Assembly (NCBI GenBank): GCA_029265125.1
Contig: JAJUJX010000005.1
Coordinates: 155,313 to 219,312 of the forward strand
DNA from: Tolumonas sp008015085
GTDB taxonomy: Bacteria; Pseudomonadota; Gammaproteobacteria; Enterobacterales; Aeromonadaceae
Reading direction: 5' to 3'
DNA: 64,000 nucleotides
In this document: one piece after another, positions 9,154-16,469 of the stretch
How the letters are laid out: each line of letters starts with the position of its first letter
Position numbering within the stretch: position 1 is the stretch's first letter
Made by a program: the position numbers and the translations under genes
The notes under the pieces: model-generated
What the model saw: the letters and a program-made list of their open reading frames with translations, nothing else
What the model was told of the DNA's origin: nothing
Database searches by the model: none

Positions 9154-10623
9154 ATGTCGTTTAACTCAGAACTGTTTATTGCTGAGCTGCCTTTGTTGCT
9201 GACTGCTCTCACTGCGATTGCCGTTATGCTGTCGATTGCCTGGCAGCGCAATCACAAGCAGGTTTTTATCATAACCGCGATCGGGCTGAACGCAGCATTG
9301 TTCAGTTTATTACTGACCAACAGCGCATCTGTACTGCCTGTTACGCAGTTATTAGTGGTCGATAGTTACGCCTCTTTTTATACTGCGTTGATCCTGATCG
9401 GTACACTGGCGACGGTGACCCTGGCTCGTGCCTGGCTGAAGAAATTTCCGGATAACCGGGAAGAGTTCTACTTACTGCTGACGTTAGCCTCCACCGGCGC
9501 TATCGTCATGGCGCAGGCTCACCATCTGGCTTCAGTCTTTATCGGCGTAGAGCTGATGTCACTGCCACTGTTCGGGCTGGTCGGTTATGCCTTTAAGCAA
9601 CGTCGTTCTCTCGAAGCTGCAGTGAAATACATGGTGCTGTCAGCCAGTGCAACCGCCTTTCTGTTATTCGGCATTGCGCTGATTTACGCTCAGGTCGGTA
9701 GTCTGGATATCGCCACTATTGGTACTCAGTTATCCAGCCTTCCTCAGGTCGAAAGTGCCCATCTGACCTTATTGATCATCGGTCTGGGCATGATGGTGAT
9801 TGGCTTTGGCTTTAAGCTGTCACTGGTGCCTTTCCATCTCTGGACACCTGATGTCTATCAGGGCGCACCAGCGCCAGTCACCACCTATTTGGCGACTGTC
9901 AGTAAAGTTGCCGTGTTTGCGGTGTTACTGCGTTTGTTTTACACCATTCCGGCAACCGACTCCTTCTTCTACAAACTGCTGGGAGGAGTAGCATTTATCT
10001 CGATTATCACCGGTAACCTGCTGGCATTATTACAAGGCAATCTGAAACGTCTGCTGGGCTTCTCCTCCACGGCGCATTTCGGTTATCTTCTGGTCGCATT
10101 GATCGCCTGCCGACTGGGAACGTTGTCTCTGGAAGCGGTCGCACTCTATCTGGTGATGTATCTGCTGACTTCCATCGGCAGTTTTGGTGTCGTCAGTCTG
10201 ATGTCGAGCCCCTATCAGGAGCGGGATGCGGATGAACTACCGGCATATCGTGGTCTATTCTGGCGCCGTCCAATACTAACTTCTGCCATGACCGTTATGT
10301 TTCTGTCTCTGGCAGGTATCCCGATGACATTAGGCTTTATCGGCAAATTTTACATTCTGGCGGTCGGTATTAAATTCCACTTCTGGTGGCTGACCGGTGC
10401 GGTCGTTTTCGGCAGTGCCGTTGGGCTTTACTACTACCTGCGTGTGATCAGTATTCTCTACCTGCGCACACCAGGCATGCCTTCGCGTGATGCCACTAAT
10501 GACTGGGCACTGACCGCTGGCGGTTTAATGGTGTTGCTGTCAGCCGTACTGGTTGTCTTGCTAGGTATCTACCCTCAGCCCCTCATCGATTTGCTGCCTT
10601 TAGCTCAACTGGTCGCACATTAA
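9154..10623 (+). CDS. nuoN: NADH-quinone oxidoreductase subunit N
   Basis: A 489-residue antiporter-like subunit (ND2 homologue) and the last gene of the nuo operon. It has GVELMSLPLFGLVGYA with the conserved membrane glutamate, the GFGFKLSLVPFHLWTPDVYQ motif with the essential lysine, and SSTAHFGYLLVAL. A good AAGGAGG site precedes the ATG. The gene is followed within 10 bp by a strong intrinsic terminator, which closes the operon. Confidence 0.98.
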   Translation: MSFNSELFIAELPLLLTALTAIAVMLSIAWQRNHKQVFIITAIGLNAALFSLLLTNSASVLPVTQLLVVDSYASFYTALILIGTLATVTLARAWLKKFPDNREEFYLLLTLASTGAIVMAQAHHLASVFIGVELMSLPLFGLVGYAFKQRRSLEAAVKYMVLSASATAFLLFGIALIYAQVGSLDIATIGTQLSSLPQVESAHLTLLIIGLGMMVIGFGFKLSLVPFHLWTPDVYQGAPAPVTTYLATVSKVAVFAVLLRLFYTIPATDSFFYKLLGGVAFISIITGNLLALLQGNLKRLLGFSSTAHFGYLLVALIACRLGTLSLEAVALYLVMYLLTSIGSFGVVSLMSSPYQERDADELPAYRGLFWRRPILTSAMTVMFLSLAGIPMTLGFIGKFYILAVGIKFHFWWLTGAVVFGSAVGLYYYLRVISILYLRTPGMPSRDATNDWALTAGGLMVLLSAVLVVLLGIYPQPLIDLLPLAQLVAH

Positions 10624-10631
10624 TCTGCTCT

Positions 10632-10665
10632 CTGGCACATTTCCTGTGAAGTGTGCCAGTTTTTT
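10632..10665 (+). terminator. Intrinsic terminator of the nuo operon
   Basis: A perfect 8-bp stem, CTGGCACA (10632-10639) with TGTGCCAG (10652-10659), is followed by a run of six T. It sits directly after the nuoN stop codon and before the unrelated GntR gene. Confidence 0.88.
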
Positions 10666-10694
10666 ATACATCCCTCCTGCCTGATTCATCTTAT

Positions 10695-10734
10695 ATTGGT
10701 ATTATTGTTACCGATTACATGAAACCACTATAAC
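10695..10734 (+). promoter_or_regulatory. Promoter and 21-bp palindromic operator of the gntR-yqhD unit
   Basis: An inverted repeat, ATTGGT-N9-ACCGAT, spans 10695-10715. A candidate promoter overlaps it: -35 TTGTTA (10705-10710), an 18-bp spacer, and -10 TATAAC (10729-10734). The same palindrome occurs in front of the PTS operon at 16355-16375. The operator over the -35 box suggests autorepression by the GntR protein encoded just downstream; this is inferred from shared sequence and position. Confidence 0.55.
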
Positions 10735-10772
10735 AACAACCAGAAATATGCTGTTTCATACAAGGGATCACT

Positions 10773-11507
10773 GTGCTGTATAAAAATATCGCTAAAAAAC
10801 TACGGTTCCGCATCAATTCTGACGAATTCAATGTCGGAGATGTATTGCCCACAGAGCGTCAACTGATGGAAGAATATCAGGCTAGCCGGGTTTCCATCCG
10901 TAAAGCCATTGATGAACTGGTAGAACTGGATCTGATTGAGAAAAAGCAAGGTAGCGGAACCTACATCAAGCAAAAAGAGATCGTGCATATGATGCAGCCC
11001 TTGCGCAGTGGTGTCGAAAGCTCGCAGGAGATCGGTCAGAGCATTACCAGTGAAGTAATTGAATTTTCTATCATCTATCCGGATACCGAAATTGCTCAAC
11101 GTTTAAAAATCAGCACCACAGAACGGGTTTACCGCACCAAACGTGTCCGCAAGATCAACGACCGCCCGCAGATCATTGAAGAAAGCTTTATGCCAGTGGC
11201 ACTCTTCCCTGAGTTGACTATCCGGGTGCTTGAGCACTCAAAATTCAACTACATTGAAGAAAAACTGGGCATGCAGATTGAAGGTAGCTATCAGGAGTTT
11301 TCTCCGATATTGCCAGATAAAGAAGAAGAGCTGTTACTCAACATCCAGAACAGAGAACCGATGCTGCAAATCACATCCCTCTCCAATTTTAAAGATGGCA
11401 CGATCTTCGACTACAGCATCATGAAATTTAAAGCCAATGAGTATTTACACGCGATGTATGTCAACCGCAATACACAAGGCCCTCTGCTGTCAGAAAAGAA
11501 AGTCTAA
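10773..11507 (+). CDS. GntR-family transcriptional regulator (HutC/TreR type, UTRA domain)
   Basis: A 244-residue regulator with an N-terminal winged helix-turn-helix (residues about 1-65, with LPTERQLMEEYQASRVSIRKA and KKQGSGTYI) and a C-terminal UTRA ligand domain (about 85-230). Family members of this subclass usually sense sugars or sugar phosphates. It starts at GTG after AAGGGA. yqhD follows after 13 bp with its own ribosome site, so the two are probably co-transcribed. Because its candidate operator recurs upstream of the alpha-glucoside PTS operon 5 kb away, I infer it is the local repressor of alpha-glucoside use, with a phosphorylated glucoside or glucose 6-phosphate as a likely ligand. 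Confidence 0.85.
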   Translation: MLYKNIAKKLRFRINSDEFNVGDVLPTERQLMEEYQASRVSIRKAIDELVELDLIEKKQGSGTYIKQKEIVHMMQPLRSGVESSQEIGQSITSEVIEFSIIYPDTEIAQRLKISTTERVYRTKRVRKINDRPQIIEESFMPVALFPELTIRVLEHSKFNYIEEKLGMQIEGSYQEFSPILPDKEEELLLNIQNREPMLQITSLSNFKDGTIFDYSIMKFKANEYLHAMYVNRNTQGPLLSEKKV

Positions 11508-11520
11508 GGAAACAGACAAT

Positions 11521-12678
11521 ATGAATAACTTCACGTTTCGTAACCCCACCCGTATCCATTTCGGTAAAGGACAAATAGCCAGAATCAGAGAAGAAATTCC
11601 TGCTGATGCCCGCGTACTCATCACCTACGGTGGTGGCAGTATCAAAAAAAATGGTGTTTTAGATCAGGTTCATGCAGCCTTAGAAAACATTACTTTTTTT
11701 GAATTTGGCGGCATTGAACCCAACCCGCACTTTGAAACACTGATGAAAGCGGTTGAACTGGTCAAACAAGAAAAGATCTCTTATCTGCTGGCTGTCGGTG
11801 GTGGCTCCGTCGTGGATGGTACCAAGTTTATCGCTGGAGCTGCTTTTTATGACGATGATCCGGTAGAAATGCTCTACACCCGCGCAACGAAAGTGACCAA
11901 AGCACTACCGATTGGCTGTGTACTGACCCTGCCAGCAACCGGTTCTGAAATGAATGGTAATGCCGTCATTACCCGCTGGGAAACCAAAGATAAAATGGGC
12001 ATGTTTTCAGAACTGATGCGGCCAACCTTCTCCATTCTTGACCCGGAAACCACCTATACTCTCCCCGTCCGCCAGACCGGTAACGGTGTAGTCGATGCCA
12101 TTGTGCATATCGTCGAGCAGTACATGACCTATCCGGTCAATGCCAAGGTGCAGGACTACTATGCCGAAAGCCTGCTGAAAGTGCTGATGGAAGAAGGCCC
12201 GAAAGCACTGAAAGACCCGACGAACTATGATGTCAGGGCGAATATCATGTGGGCTGCAACGCAAGCACTGAATGGCACGCTCAGTCTGGGCGTCCCCGGC
12301 GACTGGTCGATTCATGCCATTGGCCACCAGATCACCGCCCTTTATGGCCTGGATCACGCGCAAACGCTGGCTATCGTCTTACCAGCAGTCTGGTCTTACA
12401 AAAAAGCGCAGAAAAAAGAAAAACTGCTGCAATATGCTCATCATGTGCTCGGATTAACAGAGCAAGATGACAACATGTGCGCCACCAAAGCGATTGAGAA
12501 AACCCGGGAATTTTTTGAGCAGATGGGTGTTGCAACCCGCTTATCAGCCTACGGACTAGGGGAAGAAAGCATCCCCGCGATTGTCGAAAAACTCAGACAG
12601 CATGGCCGGCTGAAATTAGGGGAACATGGCGATATCACGCCGGATGATGTCGCTGAACTACTGAAACTGGCTCTATAG
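11521..12678 (+). CDS. yqhD: Iron-containing alcohol dehydrogenase, YqhD-type NADPH-dependent aldehyde reductase
   Basis: A 385-residue group III metal-dependent alcohol dehydrogenase. It has the NADP-binding TYGGGSIKKNGV and GGGSVVDGTKF loops in the N-terminal domain and the metal ligands D and H in GVVDAIVHIVEQ, then two further His in SIHAIGHQITALYGLDHA. The ATG at 11521 after TAAGGAAA is chosen; an in-frame ATG at 11437 lies inside gntR. YqhD reduces short aldehydes such as methylglyoxal or propanal in E. coli. Here it seems to be in one transcript with the GntR regulator, which is unusual and suggests control by sugar supply. The real substrate is not known from sequence. Confidence 0.9.
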   Translation: MNNFTFRNPTRIHFGKGQIARIREEIPADARVLITYGGGSIKKNGVLDQVHAALENITFFEFGGIEPNPHFETLMKAVELVKQEKISYLLAVGGGSVVDGTKFIAGAAFYDDDPVEMLYTRATKVTKALPIGCVLTLPATGSEMNGNAVITRWETKDKMGMFSELMRPTFSILDPETTYTLPVRQTGNGVVDAIVHIVEQYMTYPVNAKVQDYYAESLLKVLMEEGPKALKDPTNYDVRANIMWAATQALNGTLSLGVPGDWSIHAIGHQITALYGLDHAQTLAIVLPAVWSYKKAQKKEKLLQYAHHVLGLTEQDDNMCATKAIEKTREFFEQMGVATRLSAYGLGEESIPAIVEKLRQHGRLKLGEHGDITPDDVAELLKLAL

Positions 12679-12694
12679 CTAAACAAATGACGCT

Positions 12695-12730
12695 AAGGTT
12701 GCAGGGTTCACACTCGGCAACCTTTTTTGT
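12695..12730 (+). terminator. Intrinsic terminator after yqhD
   Basis: Stem AAGGTTGC (12695-12702) with GCAACCTT (12717-12724), a 14-nt loop and a T-rich tail. It separates yqhD from the converging SemiSWEET gene. Confidence 0.8.
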
Positions 12731-12731
12731 T

Positions 12732-13010
12732 TTACTCGTTTCTTTTCCCGTCCCGATAACAGATCTTCATCGCCAAAATGACACTCGCCAACGCCAGAGT
12801 GATACCATTTGCAGCAATGATTGCCATCTGACTGTTGATAATTCCATAAATCAGCCACAGCAATACACCTGAAGTAAACGCAACATACATCAGCAGCGAG
12901 ATCCCCGAAACATCCCGTGTTCGTAAAATTTTTACCACCTGAGGAATAAATGAACCTGTAGTCAGAAAACCAGCCACTATCCCAACTAATTCTGTCAGCG
13001 ACAATTCCAT
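12732..13010 (-). CDS. SemiSWEET (MtN3/PQ-loop) small sugar transporter
   Basis: A 92-residue three-helix membrane protein with the PQ-loop signature GSFIPQVVKILRTRDVSGIS at about residues 19-38 and further hydrophobic helices at about 41-58 and 62-80. Bacterial SemiSWEETs are roughly 85-100 residues and act as homodimers that move mono- or disaccharides by facilitated diffusion. I start at 13010, where AGGAG stands 8 nt upstream; longer in-frame starts would add a non-conserved tail. It lies downstream of, and on the same strand as, the PTS and GH4 genes, but a terminator-like hairpin precedes it. A role in glucose movement linked to alpha-glucoside use is inference. Confidence 0.85.
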   Translation of the reverse strand: MELSLTELVGIVAGFLTTGSFIPQVVKILRTRDVSGISLLMYVAFTSGVLLWLIYGIINSQMAIIAANGITLALASVILAMKICYRDGKRNE

Positions 13011-13032
13011 TTGTTTCTCTCCTGCAAAATAT

Positions 13033-13057
13033 AAAAAATGCCACCTACCGGCGGCAT
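13033..13057 (-). terminator. Terminator-like hairpin between glvA and SemiSWEET
   Basis: Read on the minus strand, ATGCCGCC-GGTA-GGTGGCAT forms an 8-bp stem (one G-T pair) with a 4-nt loop, followed by six T. It ends about 10 bases before the ribosome-binding site of the SemiSWEET gene, so it would separate that gene from the PTS operon or allow only partial read-through. Confidence 0.65.
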
Positions 13058-13127
13058 TACATAACCCCAAGAACAACGCCCTCAATTCGGTAAGATAGGG
13101 CCGTCTGATAGACAGCCCCAGCTCCTA

Positions 13128-14456
13128 TTAATGAAGTTCAGGCCAGTAGTCTTTGTTGGCAGCAATCAGATCATCCAGAATCGCTTTGGCCACCGTAGCA
13201 CTTGGCACAGTCTTAGACAGTGTAATTGCCTGCCACAGCTTGGTATAAGATTTCTCAACCCACGCTTCAACCACCAGTTTTTCTACCGCAACCTGCTGAT
13301 TCATCATTCCCAGCTGGAATTGTGGAATGGAACCGATCTGCACAGGTTCAGGACCAGTACTTCCCACCAGACATGGGATCTCAACCATCGCTGTCGGATC
13401 AAAATTACTGATAGACCCCTGGTTTGGCACAATCATCAGCATGCGTTCTTTGGTGTTGTAGGCAATTGCACGCGCCAGATCCACGATGTAAGAGGCATGT
13501 TCATCAATATGCAAAGATGCACCAGCCGAAGAACCTTTATCTGCAATCTTGCGACACTCGCCAAATACATGCTTCTCACGACCATCCATCACCTCATTCG
13601 CACGGGTGTACTCTTTATTAGAGTGTTCCACCACATAATCCGGGAAGAGGTAATACTTCAGATAGGTATTTGGTAATGTATTGGTATCTAATGCATACAC
13701 ATCTTTCGCCTTGGCAAAGGTATCATTCCAGCTTGGCTCTACATGCTGAGAATCAATGTCTTTATGCACCACATAGCCGTGTTTTGCGACGTGTTCTTTC
13801 AGTTTAGGCATCAGATCGTTGCCCGCTTTATCACGGATATCGCTGTACCAGCCAAAGTGGTTCAAACCGTAATACTTCACGATCATCTCTTTGCGTGATT
13901 CCAGCCCCAGGATCTCTGCCATACGCACTTCAATACCCACAGGCATATCGCAGATGTTCAGGATCTTAGAGTTTGGACGCAGGCGACGTGTCGCTTCAGC
14001 CACAATTGCTGCCGGGTTGGAGTAATTCAGCATCCATGCATTCGGAGAATATTTTTCCATGTAGTCAACCAGCTCCAGCACACCGCCGATAGAACGCATA
14101 CCGTAAGCAATACCACCTGGGCCACAGGTTTCCTGACCTACTACACCATGTTTTAGCGGGATCTTTTCATCCAACTCACGCATTGGATATTTACCAACAC
14201 GGATATGAGCCATCACGAAATCTACACCACTGAATGCTTCGCGAGGGTCAGTGGTATAAGAGAACTCCACTTCCGGCGCACGCTCTTTAATTAACACGGC
14301 ACAAGCTTTACCGATGGTTTCCTGACGAGCTGCGTCATTATCATAAAATTTCAGTTCTTTAATCGGGAATTTATCCAGATTATCCAGCAGCATTAATACG
14401 ATACCAGGAGTAAAAGTACTACCACCACCAGCAACCAATACAGAATACTTTTTCAT
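13128..14456 (-). CDS. glvA: 6-phospho-alpha-glucosidase, glycoside hydrolase family 4
   Basis: A 442-residue NAD+- and Mn2+-dependent hydrolase that cleaves phosphorylated alpha-glucosides such as maltose 6'-phosphate into glucose 6-phosphate and glucose or an aglycone. Visible motifs: an N-terminal Rossmann loop VAGGGSTFTPG, NYSNPAA, the ICDMPVGIE motif whose Cys-Asp-Met-Pro core marks alpha- rather than beta-specific GH4 enzymes, and GLNHFGWY with a metal-binding His. The ATG at 14456 has GGAG 6 nt upstream; a TTG at 14468 is a weaker alternative. It lies directly downstream of the EIICB gene, as in the aglAB and glv operons, so the two form one uptake-and-hydrolysis unit. Confidence 0.93.
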   Translation of the reverse strand: MKKYSVLVAGGGSTFTPGIVLMLLDNLDKFPIKELKFYDNDAARQETIGKACAVLIKERAPEVEFSYTTDPREAFSGVDFVMAHIRVGKYPMRELDEKIPLKHGVVGQETCGPGGIAYGMRSIGGVLELVDYMEKYSPNAWMLNYSNPAAIVAEATRRLRPNSKILNICDMPVGIEVRMAEILGLESRKEMIVKYYGLNHFGWYSDIRDKAGNDLMPKLKEHVAKHGYVVHKDIDSQHVEPSWNDTFAKAKDVYALDTNTLPNTYLKYYLFPDYVVEHSNKEYTRANEVMDGREKHVFGECRKIADKGSSAGASLHIDEHASYIVDLARAIAYNTKERMLMIVPNQGSISNFDPTAMVEIPCLVGSTGPEPVQIGSIPQFQLGMMNQQVAVEKLVVEAWVEKSYTKLWQAITLSKTVPSATVAKAILDDLIAANKDYWPELH

Positions 14457-14531
14457 TTTAATCTCCAACTACGATTAATTATTTATCAATCAACAATGAC
14501 TATGAGCATTTAAAATTAACGACACATTTAA

Positions 14532-16118
14532 CTAAGCATTTATCTTCATCAGATTTTCCATACTGTCGCGCACTTGCGGCACAGATAATCCGATAATAAC
14601 CTGAATCGCATCTTTATTTCTGACGACGCCATGAGCACCAATTTGGCGGAAAGCAGCATCATTCATCACACGATGTTCATCTTTAACACTGATACGCAGG
14701 CGGGTCGCACAATTATTAACTTCAGCAATATTCTCACTACCACCTAATGCTTCCAATAATTGCAGTGCCTGAGCTTCATACGGATTATCATTATTCTCGG
14801 CAGTTGTACCCTGCTGACGATTTTTATAATCCGCTTTGGTGAACAATTTAATATCGTCTGACTCAATTTCACGGCCTGGTGTTTTCACATCAAAACGTAC
14901 AATCAGATATTTAAAGGTGAAGAAATAAATGATGGTAAATACGCTGCCAATCATGATTTGCATGACAACATTCATGGCATGGTTATGGAACATCGGCAAC
15001 CAGTTCTGCACCATGATTTCCAGCAGACCACCGCCCATGTTGCCGACAATCCCGTTCATATACATCACGGCAGCCATGGTTGCAGCCAACACGGCGTGAA
15101 TAGCAAACAGGAACGGTGCAACGAACAGGAAGGTAAACTCCAGCGGTTCAGTAATCCCGACCAGCACCGCAGTCAGCACAGCAGGGATCAGCAGGCCAGC
15201 CACTTTCTTCTTGTTCTCTGGTTTCGCGGTCATATACATCGCACCGGCAATACCAATCGCGCCGAAAATCTTGGAGTTACCGTGCAAAGCGAAGCCACCT
15301 TGCGGGAACAGTTCAACCAGTGGTTGTGTCGAATTACTGAACTCGGCGATATGCTGGATCCAATAAGCCTGAATGCCACCTTCCACAACTGCCGGGCCTA
15401 AAACAAACGGGCCATAGATAAAGTGATGAAGACCAGTCGGGATCAGAATACGTTCCAGGAATGTGTAGATCCAGACACCAAAAGCACCGGCATGACTCAG
15501 GAATTCCTGCAGTGAGGCAATACCACCCTGCACTTTTGGCCAAACCAGCGCAGTCAAAAAGGCCAGTGGCAGCATTACAATAAAACCGATAATCGTAACG
15601 AATGCAGTACCCTGAAAAATACCCAGATAATCCGGCAATTTTTTATCAAAATAGCGATTATGGATATATGTCATGATTGCGGCGATAAAGATAGAACCAA
15701 TAATACTGGTATCTAATGTCTTAATACCGGCAATATTAGTCAAACCACTAACACCACCAATGGGCTGATTAAAATTAACACCAAAATCAGTACCCCAGGT
15801 CGTTAATATTGCAGCGATAAAATAGTTAAAAGTTAAATAAGAAACTATTACTGCCAGACAAGCACGCGCATGCGCTGTTTTCGCCAGACCAATTGGTAAA
15901 CCTATGGCAAAAATAATTGGCATATTACGAAATACTGTCCAACTACCTTCCTGAATAATCATCCATAATTTAAACCAGACCGTATCAGAATTAGCGATTG
16001 AACCAACTAATTGAGGGTTGGTTAATAAAATAGAGATACCCGCTACTATCCCTGCGAAAGGGAATAACAATACGGGGGTAAACATGGCACCGCCGAATCG
16101 TTGTAATAATTTTAACAT
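14532..16118 (-). CDS. PTS alpha-glucoside/maltose-type transporter subunit EIICB
   Basis: A 528-residue membrane permease with an EIIC domain (residues about 1-415, some ten hydrophobic segments, GITEPLEFTFLF near the substrate site) and a C-terminal EIIB domain (about 445-528) whose phosphocysteine lies in NNCATRLRISV. The glucose-superfamily type with fused C-B and no EIIA resembles GlvCB, MalX and Klebsiella AglA, and would need EIIA-Glc (Crr) from elsewhere. GAGGAG stands 8 nt before the ATG. Together with the downstream GH4 enzyme it defines phosphorylating uptake of alpha-glucosides. The exact sugar (maltose, trehalulose, other sucrose isomers) is not decided by sequence. Confidence 0.92.
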   Translation of the reverse strand: MLKLLQRFGGAMFTPVLLFPFAGIVAGISILLTNPQLVGSIANSDTVWFKLWMIIQEGSWTVFRNMPIIFAIGLPIGLAKTAHARACLAVIVSYLTFNYFIAAILTTWGTDFGVNFNQPIGGVSGLTNIAGIKTLDTSIIGSIFIAAIMTYIHNRYFDKKLPDYLGIFQGTAFVTIIGFIVMLPLAFLTALVWPKVQGGIASLQEFLSHAGAFGVWIYTFLERILIPTGLHHFIYGPFVLGPAVVEGGIQAYWIQHIAEFSNSTQPLVELFPQGGFALHGNSKIFGAIGIAGAMYMTAKPENKKKVAGLLIPAVLTAVLVGITEPLEFTFLFVAPFLFAIHAVLAATMAAVMYMNGIVGNMGGGLLEIMVQNWLPMFHNHAMNVVMQIMIGSVFTIIYFFTFKYLIVRFDVKTPGREIESDDIKLFTKADYKNRQQGTTAENNDNPYEAQALQLLEALGGSENIAEVNNCATRLRISVKDEHRVMNDAAFRQIGAHGVVRNKDAIQVIIGLSVPQVRDSMENLMKINA

Positions 16119-16226
16119 TGTTGTCGCTCCTCAAGTTCCAGCATCAGTGACGTGGAATGTCATCTCCATCGACATATTTTATTTTTGTCTGAAATTTTCA
16201 TTTCAGTTGTGATGTTGTGCAGTATC

Positions 16227-16269
16227 AATATAGAACCAATATCGAATTCAAAAAGTGACAAAGATCACA
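16227..16269 (-). promoter_or_regulatory. CRP-dependent promoter of the PTS operon
   Basis: The sequence AGTGA-CAAAGA-TCACA at 16254-16269 matches the CRP consensus TGTGA-N6-TCACA in nine of ten half-site positions. On the minus strand a -10-like TATATT lies at 16232-16227; a start near 16220 would put the CRP centre at about -41.5, the class II position. An ATTGGT half-site of the shared operator (16240-16235) falls between the CRP site and the -10. Glucose repression of the operon is therefore likely. Confidence 0.6.
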
Positions 16270-16440
16270 AAGGTATCTTATTGGTATCAATAAATGACAA
16301 ATTGGTATCTTTTGAAGACCACGAAAGAGAGGTGTATATGGAATTTAAAATCAAATTGGTATTAAAAACACCAATAATTAAAGACCTATAAAGTTAAAAG
16401 CTAGAGAAGTGATAAAGGAATCATAGTAACGGGGGAAATA

Positions 16441-16462
16441 GCAGACGGTAAGCGCCGCCTGC
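16441..16462 (-). terminator. Hairpin after gppA
   Basis: Read on the minus strand, GCAGGCGG pairs with CCGTCTGC (8 bp with one G-T pair) around a 6-nt loop, starting a few bases after the gppA stop. The T-tract is weak (TATTT), so efficiency is uncertain. Confidence 0.45.
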
Positions 16463-16469
16463 TTCACGG

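Larger units (their letters stand above)
16119..16469. promoter_or_regulatory. 350-bp control region with repeated ATTGGT elements
   Basis: This gap upstream of the PTS gene holds a full 21-bp palindrome, ATTGGT-N9-ACCAAT, at 16355-16375, and single ATTGGTATC copies at 16280 and 16301, plus the half-site at 16235-16240. The palindrome has the same half-sites and 9-bp spacing as the one upstream of gntR, so it is a likely operator set for that regulator. The distance of the full palindrome from the promoter (about 135 bp) suggests cooperative or looping repression. A 79-codon ORF over this region looks spurious. Confidence 0.55.

Noticed and set aside
13128..14456. 6-phospho-beta-glucosidase for the GH4 enzyme
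   Set aside because: The motif is Cys-Asp-Met-Pro, typical of alpha-specific GH4 enzymes, and the partner EIICB is of the alpha-glucoside type.
16152..16391. 79-codon ORF on the plus strand in the PTS control region
   Set aside because: It covers the CRP site and operator repeats, has no good ribosome site, and its product has no recognisable features; the regulatory reading explains the sequence better.
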